Translations under genes and position numbers: made by a program
In this document: positions 56,210-64,000 of the stretch, piece by piece
Layout: every line of letters begins with the position of its first letter
How positions within the stretch are numbered: position 1 is the stretch's first letter
Notes under the pieces: model-generated
Told to the model about the DNA's origin: nothing
Seen by the model: only the letters and a program-made list of their open reading frames with translations
The model's database searches: none
Assembly: GCA_035578175.1 (NCBI GenBank)
Contig: JAQMRL010000006.1
Location: 62,722,501 to 62,786,500, forward strand
Reading direction: 5' to 3'
From: Catonia carolina
Lineage: Eukaryota > Arthropoda > Insecta > Hemiptera > Achilidae
Length of the DNA stretch: 64,000 nucleotides

Positions 56210-56510
56210 ATTACAACAGTAAAATGAAAAAATGCACGAATAAGCTACTACTTCTGGTTGACCGATTACGAAGAAAATGTTTGTGTCGAATTTTGTGGTG
56301 GTACCTAACTTACGTTCCAAGTTTCAAGTTCGTACAATATTCTATTTTTGAGATACGTTGTTCACACACACACATAGATCAATCGCTAAAACATGTTTTT
56401 AGAGTTCAAGGGCCTGAAAACATGTACATTCGACTTGATTTTGAAAAATCATCATAAAAACAATACATGCTTTCTCTATATATTCATTCAGGGCGAGAGA
56501 AAGTAAAAAC
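56210..56510 (+). mobile_element. Repeat R, 3' part
   Basis: It contains TTGACCGATTACGAAGAAAA, AAGTTTCAAGTTCGTAC, a short ACACAC run, GAGTTCAAGGGCCTGAAAAC and the end GGGCGAGAGAAAGTAAAAA. Confidence 0.65.
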
Positions 56511-57409
56511 TAACCAAATATTTAACTCATAAATCCTCTAAAAAGAAAAATGTATATAAATATGCTACCAGAATTAATTCAACTATTTAGGAGATTATAA
56601 GTAAGGTAGGAGATAGAAAATTACTAGCAAAATTGATACATTTGTATCTGAATCAGAAATACATAGAAATAACGATATAGGATTAAAAAGATATTAAATA
56701 ATCAAATTAGGAAGGGGATGGGAATGGATAAAAACTCTTGATTGATCTGATGGAATTTTACAGTGACGGTAGTATTAATATGGGTTGAATTATCAGTTAT
56801 ATTAAATATATAATAAAAAAATATCTTTGTTCATTAAGTTGGCTAACATGGCGCATAAAATTACCCGTACAGTATTATAGCAGTACAAGTTAATAACCTT
56901 GTTCTACCTTTTGTTATATTAATTGTTTCGTTTCGATGATATCCAATATTATCACGAGTCGATAATGAAATAATGTCAATACGATAATTTATGTTCGTAT
57001 ACCTGGTTATAATCCTAATAGAAAATTTATTCGTTTTGGACAATTCAAAATCCAGAATTTGTTAAACATGCTATTAATAGTATACGTAATAACCAATTCA
57101 TTAATTTCAGATTTGTGTATCTTTGATTTTAATACTCAATAGAATCTCTCTAATCCGATACAAATGGGATTTGCTCTTATCGGATTACAGAAATTTATTG
57201 TATTACTGGATGTTCAAAAAATTATAACTTGAAAGGTAAGTCACACAAAATTTTTCCCTTATCTCTAGAAAGTACAACATTTGCTTCATTCTACGACCGA
57301 ATCTGATTTTGTATACATAACCTTTGTTTTTTTTCTTACTGCGTATTTTAAAGTATTCATCTTCTTTGAATAATAATTAATATGAAAAATAAGTGAAAAT
57401 CTAAAGGAA
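56511..57409. other. AT-rich DNA with a pogo-like terminus motif
   Basis: Near 57140-57190, CTCTAATCCGATACAAATGG and TTATCGGATTACAG resemble pogo/Tigger-type ends (compare 60107-60774), but no paired end is evident. The rest is unassigned. Confidence 0.4.
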
Positions 57410-57411
57410 TC

Positions 57412-58073
57412 AAATGAAAAAAGATATAATTTCCCAAAAAAAAGCTGGAGTTCCACAGGAAATATTACTCTCTCCTATTCTGTACAGCATCTTCACAAGG
57501 GATATGCCTATCTTTCACCAGACAGGGTCTATTACCAATGAGAACGATTAGGTAATTTTTTTCCAATAATAAGTCAAGATGCGTCACGTTACTTGCATTA
57601 CCACTTAACAAATTCTCTAAATGGCCACAGAAATGGAAAATCAAGGTTAATCCTACAAAATCTATTCACGTTACCTTCACCCTGGGCCCAAAATATGTTT
57701 CTCCGTTTTTTATAAACAACCAATACAAGCCCATTCCAAAGATTGATAAGGTTAGGTAATCAGGAAACACTTTTTACAAAATATTTACATGAAAACCTCA
57801 CATAGAACTAAAACGACAAACATGCACACACAAAAACATATTTACAGTATAAATGGCGTATATTTTTCTCCCTTATCAAAGGGTTCAAAGGTATATCGCA
57901 ATTGTCCAAGATTGATCTGCACATATGGTTCCCACATTTTATGATCCGTGAAACTGACTAGTATAACTCAATTACAATCCTGCAAAAGTCCAGGGCATTT
58001 CAAATTACAATGAACTCTCCTAAGTACGAACGAAACGAGACTATTTACAGTGATCTACTACTTTCTTACTATT
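57412..58073 (+). pseudogene. Jockey-type LINE RT fragment
   Basis: Plus-strand frames in order: AGVPQEILLSPILYSIFTRD near 57440 (RT block AGVPQGS.LSP.LY..FT.D, with GS changed to EI). At the FADD active site the sequence is degenerate (about NEND). Next comes KWKIKVNPTKSIHVTFTLGP near 57630. Then, after stops, ITILQKSRAFQITMNSPKY near 57975-58035 matches the IQ..Q.K.LR.I.NAP.Y connection. Intervening frames are shifted several times. The order and spacing fit Jockey-clade pol. The downstream part is cut by a minus-strand SINE-A. Confidence 0.65.
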
Positions 58074-58074
58074 T

Positions 58075-58475
58075 GTTGTTTAGGTCATCAGCCCAAAGGC
58101 TGGTTCAAACCTCTAGCTACAGACTTTACTAAGTAAAACGAGGAGTCAGTCGGTTTACAATTGCCTTCCTCACTGAGTAGAAAGTATACTTATCAGCATG
58201 CCAGGCCCTCTGAAGAGCATCTACATTCTACCCTGCAAATTACACGTTCACTTCACTCACCACAAGATCTGGTTGTATCATGATGAAATTCATTACTCTT
58301 AGAGGAGATAACTCTGACTAGTGTCCTTTTACACCTCTACCTTTTCTGCTCCTAATGAATTCAGTCATAGAATTGGCTGACCATTTGATAAAAAACAGAA
58401 CTATTTTGTAGCCCTGAAACTAACGTATCGAGAGCAAAAATGTAACAATCTACCCGTCTGTTATGGGTCTTTCCT
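58075..58475 (-). mobile_element. SINE-A copy 12, minus strand, full length
   Basis: Reverse-complemented, it runs from CCATAACAGACGGGTAGATTG to GCCTTTGGGCTGATGACC. It truncates the Jockey fragment just upstream. Confidence 0.75.
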
Positions 58476-58784
58476 TACTTATTTGACAAAATGAAACAAC
58501 ACTATAAAAATGTTTCCACAGAAAATTAGTAAGATATAAAATAAAGTAATCAGGACCACGACGATTAGATCAGTAAATTTCCCGAAAATTCTTACACAAA
58601 GGGTAAATAGAAATCGAAATATAAATTTGTTGAACACTTTTTCAAAAAATTGAAATATAAATATTTTTAATGAAAAATTAAATAGGGAAAACATAGTAGC
58701 TCCACCGATGGGTGTTCTGTTTCACATGTCGTTCATGTTATTATTATAAATAACTTTTTTATTTAGGCCTAAATAACTTTTTTT
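58476..58784. other. AT-rich DNA, no gene recognised
   Basis: The minus-strand frame 58479-58694 is Phe/Ile-rich low-complexity sequence. No gene is called. Confidence 0.55.
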
Positions 58785-58910
58785 TTAGTTTGTTGCATCA
58801 ATAGCAAGATCATTAGCTATTACATTGAGTTAAGGAACCAGGAGTTTGAACATGTAATAATTTTCTAGATCATAGATGGAAATCGAACCTGGGATAAAAA
58901 GTTTTGTTTT
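58785..58910 (-). mobile_element. SINE-B copy 4, partial
   Basis: TTGTTGCATCAATAGCAAGA then TCATTAGCTATTACA is the plus-strand view of the SINE-B 3' end. GGAAATCGAACCTGGGAT near 58878 is the inverted B-box region. The A-box part of the head is missing. Confidence 0.55.
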
Positions 58911-59101
58911 ATCAATGTCGATTATAAAATTGAAAATAATATTTTTGTATTTTTTGTTATTAATAAATATTTAATTTATCACATTGAATAGTAAAACAAA
59001 ATTAGATAATTAATAAGACATTATGAGGAAAGAAGAAGAATAGATAACAAATATGGACAATTTGGAGTTCGTGTAATAAATTCACTGCGAGAGAGGATTG
59101 C

Positions 59102-59449
59102 TTGGACAGTTTTAGGACAGGTGAAAATGTTTTATTTTCATTTTTGAGCAGGAAAACACCGTGTGCACAGCTGTGTGGTTTGAATGCGGTTTTCGTTGAG
59201 AAGGGGGCTCATAGAATCGTGGTTTTCAATGTGCTTTTGGTTATTGACAGAACGGGTAAAGAATGGAGAGAGTACGACCTCAAAATCGACAAAACCTCTA
59301 AATGGCTACCACACTACACTGCCTCACTTCCCGCCAAATATTTAAAAGGGAGAGAATTTTCTGTACATTCTATTCTACTGGATAAAAGCCACTTTCTTAA
59401 ACCAAACCTTCATACTAAAAACTCATCCTCTTCGATAAAACTAATATAA
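59102..59449 (+). CDS. Unidentified 115-codon open frame
   Basis: The frame is open for about 115 codons; the start drawn here is a TTG, so it may be an internal exon-like stretch or the end of a longer frame. Composition is ordinary and not low-complexity, with a soluble mix of charged residues (TGKEWREYDLKIDKTSKWLP, ending in a Ser/Lys tail). No domain was recognised. The W-rich spacing in EWREYDLK...KWLPHY loosely recalls the region downstream of RNase H in I-type LINEs, but I cannot support that. No splice sites or promoter were identified with confidence. It may be a host exon, a LINE relic or chance. Confidence 0.25.
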   Translation: MDSFRTGENVLFSFLSRKTPCAQLCGLNAVFVEKGAHRIVVFNVLLVIDRTGKEWREYDLKIDKTSKWLPHYTASLPAKYLKGREFSVHSILLDKSHFLKPNLHTKNSSSSIKLI

Positions 59450-60106
59450 ATCCACAATGTTAAAAAACCGTATTCAATATTTTCAACCGTAATGAACAGA
59501 TTTATTTTTCCTTTTAAGACAGCTTATAACTTTTGTAAAACGTTCTAAATTCAACCATTCATCTCGAGTAATTAAGCTAATTGAATTCAAAACAAAGTCC
59601 ATCCATATGAATCGACAACTTCTTTAACTTTTAAGAACTGTAAAATTTTGTTTTATAAATTAAACCTATCACTTTTGTTGTTTATATAACTTTTATTTCA
59701 ACCAAATAACGAAAGAGTAAACTTGTTAATAAATTTGCTAAATTTACATCATTTTATAGCCTCAAAGCAAAATATACAAAAGTTTAAATACAAATAGAAA
59801 TTTGTATAATGAAAGAGAAATTGTTAAATCCAGTTACTGTTAATAAATTTTCTGTTAATTAATTAATGATGGAGTACTTATGACAAGTAAAAGTGAATTC
59901 TAAATAAATTTATGAACAAACGGTTTTTGTCACCTAATTTAAATGTTGCATGTAGGAGATTCAATTAGTAACTTATCACTTCGGTGATTTATAGGTTACA
60001 GTATTTTCATCTGAAATAGTATCATAAAAAATGAATTGTTATTTAATTAATGAAAGATGATACTTATCTGTATTATAAATGTATTGATATCCATATATAT
60101 AAATAT
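59450..60106. other. AT-rich DNA, no gene recognised
   Basis: No coding signal was seen. Confidence 0.6.
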
Positions 60107-60774
60107 AGTACAAGCTCGCTAATCCGAACTAATAAAAATCGCGATTATGCGGATTATTGAATTTTTATCTAAAACGCAATTTTCACGTTTAAAATGAGTA
60201 AAATGCTATTTTTTATGTTGGAATAAACTAACTGAATAATAATATACGACCAAGAAACTGACTTTTGTTTTATTCCACAAAAACGTCACATTGAACGAAA
60301 TAAATAAAAATCAAAAATATCAAAAATATTATGTACCTACAGTTGTTTATGTTGCAATAACACAATTCAAATTATACTATACGTACTTTTCACTAAGGAT
60401 AATTATTTCACAAAAAAATTCAGTTATTTTCTTTCTGTTTCTTGGAAACTAAACTTTGTTCGAATGTATCGTCTCGAAGCTCAATAAACAATAATATTTT
60501 ATGAAACGGCTTATCGGGTTCCTTAGTCCACTTTAAACACTTATTAAAACTTCAACTGCCACTTCATGGTTGATTTTATTTTCCGATAGCATTTGGTCAT
60601 CGACATCATCATCACCATCATTCTGCAGTCATGTTTACGATTTCGGCTTCTGATTACTGTACCAATACATTCAAAAAATAATCGTACCATGGAAAATCAT
60701 AGTTGCTACATATAAAATAACTTCTTTTTTTATAGTTCAAATAACTGGAGGGTTTGGATTAGCGAGCTTGTACT
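60107..60774. mobile_element. Pogo/Tigger-type MITE, 668 bp
   Basis: Inverted ends AGTACAAGCTCGCTAATCCGAAC (left, 60107) and AGTACAAGCTCGCTAATCCAAAC (reverse-complemented right, 60774) differ at one of 23 positions. The CTCGCTAATCCGA form is the classic look of pogo/Tigger ends. The interior has no transposase, only AT-rich DNA with a CATCATCATCACC-type run near 60600-60622. The TSD is not clean. Confidence 0.7.
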
Positions 60775-62869
60775 TTAGTTATTAATTGTAGGCTTATTAT
60801 TCAATAAGAAAATTAATGTTTACGGCCTTTGGCCTAGAAAGTCAACTGCTCTTCACGCTTACACGACATATAGTGACAACTCTTTTCTTACTCTATAAAT
60901 CACATTTTTATTAACGATGATAACGTTCAGTAAACTAATATTTTTAAACTGTTTAACAAAAAGTCCTTTATGTATTATTATACATTCATAATTATTTTTT
61001 CAAAATATCTTTACTAAAATAACTTATTTCAATTAGAATGTCAAAATAAAATAAAATAATAGCATATCGATTTATAAATCGTTCCAGCTGTTTTGTTACA
61101 AAGTTAGAAATTAAGAAAAGGCGTGGAGGTTACTCCAAGTCAAACAAATAAAAAAACAATTTTGAAGGCAAATTGTTAGGGATTATTACTTGAAAGTCTA
61201 TTTAAAAAAATGATATGCATTATGAATGGTTTTTTCTTGTTTTTCCGAGTTTCTTATAGCTCTGGCCGTAACTCGTATCCCATATCATATATCTCTATCT
61301 AACTAGCCTTCCTCTTTCAAATTCCTGGGAGATATGTCACACCACACTTTCTTACACCATGATTCTGAAAACCTAACTCGTCTTGTACGCCCCGGTTGGT
61401 TCCAATTTATTATTTTCTTTGTACATTACCATTTCAAATGTTTCCTATTTTTGACCATTTTTTTATATTTTTGTGTGCACTTTTTGACACAGACCCTTAT
61501 CACTTTGGAAATAAGTTGCACAATCTAAAATTTAGCCAATTTTATGTTAAAAATTTTGGGTGTTTAATCATCTTTAAAAATGAAGTACCTACATGATTTT
61601 CCGTAAAATAACTTTTCCCCAAAAACAACAACAAATTTAATTTATATACGCGTGATTTAAAATGGATTGACCCATTATGTAACTTTTTAACCATAAAGAT
61701 TCTAACCGAGACATCTCGTTTGATTATTGGTTAGGTCTGAAATGTTTTCATCTTTCACCATTCACCATTTGCATTTCCATTATTGTGCAAAACAGTTGGG
61801 AGTAAAACTAAAAATAAATAAAATAAAACCTATGATAACTAAGTAAGAAATTCTAAATTTGTATTCATCCGTCCGAAACGTTGGGGACAATTGATAGAAA
61901 AGTAATATTTTTCATAAGAAAACAATAAGCAATCAAACAAGGCAACCCAATAATTTTACAGTTGAAAACACTAATAGGATTAACATGATTGTATTGCATC
62001 ATTTTGACGGAGGAGATTCGGTTGAAGATTTGCTAAGTATCCAAATATACTACAACTGTGAGAGTTTCTTGATTAGTTTGAAAATTGAAAATTTGACTTC
62101 TTATCAACAATAGAACAAAACTTCTAATATGAAAATCAAGCACTATTATCTAACTTTCCGATCATCTAGAAGAACTGAAATTGAGTGCGTTTGTTATTTT
62201 AGATTTAAGTATAAAAACTATAATATTGGAACAACTACACCTATGTTCTTTTGAGATAAGGGTGTAATAACTAATAAACAATTTTCCATTAAAATTATAA
62301 CAATTATTTATTTAAAATTTCCATTAATTACAATCAATTAATTAAGCTTATTTTACTAACAAAATTTTACCATTAGTTGACTTCAATCAAATTAATTACA
62401 AAAATTGAAGGTTAAAGTTGGGGTAATATCATCTATAAATAAGATACTGTAACTTAACAAACAAAATGATTTACTTGTCCACAACCACTTGCTATCACTC
62501 ATACGCACACGTACCTACTATTACGTTATTGTATATCGAATCAGTCCATTGTTAAAATCCATTTATTATATTTAATTTTTAAAAACTAGGGTTTATAAAT
62601 TATCGGTGGATAAGTGGAAAAACTGTATAGCTCACGTGTAAAAGGAGGAGAAATTCATGTGGGTTTTAGATTCTTTGAGCGAAGTTCAAGTAGAAAAACT
62701 TTTTGTAATTATGGAACATGATTCAAGTGGTGACAACGGGAACAACGTGTCGTCTGATGAAGTTTTTTCGGGTGTAGAAAAATTACAGTAAGGGAATCTA
62801 TTACAGTACAGTACTTTATATACAATTAACAACCTTGCCTAGTTTCAAAGAAATGTTTTTTTTGTTTTG
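60775..62869. other. AT-rich DNA, no gene recognised
   Basis: About 2.1 kb. The open frames at 61334-61528 and 61396-61596 overlap in different phases and resemble nothing known. A stretch at 62640-62790 is open for about 45 codons (VLDSLSEVQVEKLFVIMEHD) and looks like a short acidic relic, as found upstream of PiggyBac-type transposase domains, but it is too short to call. Confidence 0.45.
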
Positions 62870-63290
62870 CTTTTACGGTCTCATTGGGCCACTTGAATCA
62901 ATTTTAGAAATCCTTCTTAATTTAGTTTTAGGATTCTTACGCTTTTCCTAATAATTCTTCATATTTCTGGTCTGTCTGATTTTATCTGTACAAATCATTG
63001 ACGACGGAGCTCGAGATTTTCCGACGAATCTTGTGTCTTTATCTTTAAGCATCTTAAACTGATCAGATTTTTCTAAAAGATCTTGTTTTGCAATGTTAAG
63101 TTCTTGCATATCTTGCTTTACTTCGGCCAACCACCTTTGAGGATTTTTCCACGAGTTAATTATAGAAATGAGTTGTTGTAGTTACTTGATTGTCCGGTAT
63201 TCTAAGTAAATGCCCGACGAAATAAATTCGTTTCTTCCGCATGATGTCAGTAATTGGCTCAACTTCATGGTAGAGTTCTGAATCACATAA
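62870..63290 (-). pseudogene. RTE-like LINE pol C-terminal tail and 3' end
   Basis: Minus-strand frames: ITDIMRKKRIYFVGHLLRIP near 63210-63270, then after a stop and frame change WLAEVKQDMQELNIAKQDLL from 63140, continuing open to 62948. The RKKR..F.GH..R.P and W..EVK.D..EL.I motifs match the other RTE-like tails here. The segment normally containing W.EER is diverged. The 3' end (AAGTGGCCCAATGAGACC near 62895) matches the AAGTGATCCTATGAGGTC end seen at 11950 and 30740. Confidence 0.65.
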
Positions 63291-64000
63291 ATTTTTACAA
63301 TAATAAGATTATAATTTATAATATGATGTATAATAAGAATGTAAATTAATTATTACAAAATTAACAATAGTAAATTTTCTGTATAATAAACGTAAACATT
63401 TTTGGATGGATTGTGCTACGTAATATTTTTCTATAAAAACGGTTTTGACTAGGTTACAACTTAGCTGACACTAGGTATACTCTGGTGTTATTTCGAATGT
63501 TTAATAACTGGTAAATGTCACTAACTCTATATTCCATGATTGTTTTAATTATGCAGTAAATTTATGATATATTTCCCTTTAAAAACTCTTTCTTTCATTA
63601 CCAAGTAGGTGTAGTAATATTTTTTATTAGTTAATTTGATTATATTTTAATATACATAATATGTTAATACACAAAATTATACGTATAATCAAGTTGGGGA
63701 AGAAAATGTGTTGAATTTTCCCGATAGCAATTATTTCGGTAAAGTTATTTCTAGCAGTAACAAAACAATATTACAATCACAAAATGTGAGAATTATTAAA
63801 ATAATATCATCATCAGCTCCATTAAAAGCTACTCGAAGTAAGGAATCAGCCCGTTTTATTAAACACTTCGTATAAATATTTTGAAAACAGAAAATCACGT
63901 AGCATTTTTGTTATGTTAGTTTTGTGTTTTGAAAACAATAATAACAAAAGACAGAGAATAAGGGTAACTGTAACAGTTTCCCACTTTCCCGCTTTTGTTT
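63291..64000. other. AT-rich DNA, no gene recognised
   Basis: No coding signal or shared repeat was seen up to the window end. Confidence 0.55.

Noticed and set aside
1..64000. CRISPR array, bacterial operon or phage-type system
   Set aside because: There are no regularly spaced short repeats with unique spacers, no dense ORFs and no ribosome binding sites. The sequence is clearly animal-type repeat-rich DNA.

Overview
This window is AT-rich eukaryotic DNA that I read as arthropod, most likely insect and possibly hemipteran; that last step is a guess from the mix of elements. I find no convincing host protein-coding gene, no functional tRNA or rRNA gene and no CRISPR array. Nearly everything recognisable is mobile-element sequence, mostly decayed, set in AT-rich DNA. 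The window therefore looks intergenic or deep intronic.

Four element classes are present. (1) Non-LTR retrotransposon fragments: Jockey-type reverse transcriptase (RT) pieces near 7.4, 19.1-20.4, 41.9-42.5 and 57.4-58.1 kb, and RTE-like pol C-terminal tails near 11.4-12.0, 22.4-22.9, 30.7, 38.8-39.5 and 62.9-63.3 kb. (2) Three SINE-like families. SINE-A is about 390 bp with 12 copies. SINE-B is tRNA-headed with 4 copies. SINE-C is tRNA-derived, about 300 bp, with 4 copies. Several copies have target-site duplications (TSDs). (3) DNA transposons: two mariner-derived elements of one rearranged family, a separate deleted mariner, a pogo-like element with a PHD-type C-terminus, a hAT deletion derivative with an 8-bp TSD, TTAA-flanked MITEs, other long-TIR MITEs, and 'repeat R' (up to 0.9 kb, ten copies or fragments, ends ACTTTCTCTTGCC). 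(4) LTR sequence: a complete solo LTR at 39.6-40.3 kb, a relative at 10.4-11.1 kb and a possible third near 51.7 kb. There is also a tandem array with a period of about 410 bp (52.7-54.1 kb), a homopyrimidine tract of about 380 bp (25.9-26.3 kb) and several simple repeats.

Layout. 0-5 kb: SINE-A pair, SINE-B, pogo-like element. 5-12.5 kb: repeat U, mariner MITE, LTR, RTE-like tail followed by a coiled-coil ORF relic. 12.8-18.4 kb: TTAA MITE, full-length repeat R, a GC-rich retroelement with three histone-type stem-loops, and a 2.2-kb TIR element carrying nested repeats. 19-26.3 kb: Jockey fragment, SINE-A, RTE-like tail, hAT, SINE-C, pyrimidine tract. 27-36 kb: second mariner MITE, SINE-C, tRNA-like relic, long-TIR MITE, third mariner. 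37-44 kb: RTE-like tail, solo LTR, second Jockey-related 3' end with a stem-loop. 44.7-47.9 kb: two repeat-R copies tail to tail with nested MITEs and a SINE. 50-58.5 kb: repeat R, tandem array, SINEs, Jockey RT. 58.5-64 kb: mostly empty, apart from a SINE-B, an unexplained 115-codon ORF, a pogo-type MITE and an RTE-like tail.

The observations I rate highest are the histone-mRNA-type 3' stem-loops in LINE-related elements; the mariner family in which about 180 bp of the 3' end is duplicated in inverted orientation at the 5' end, with identical lesions in both copies; and the nested insertions whose empty sites can be read from sister copies.
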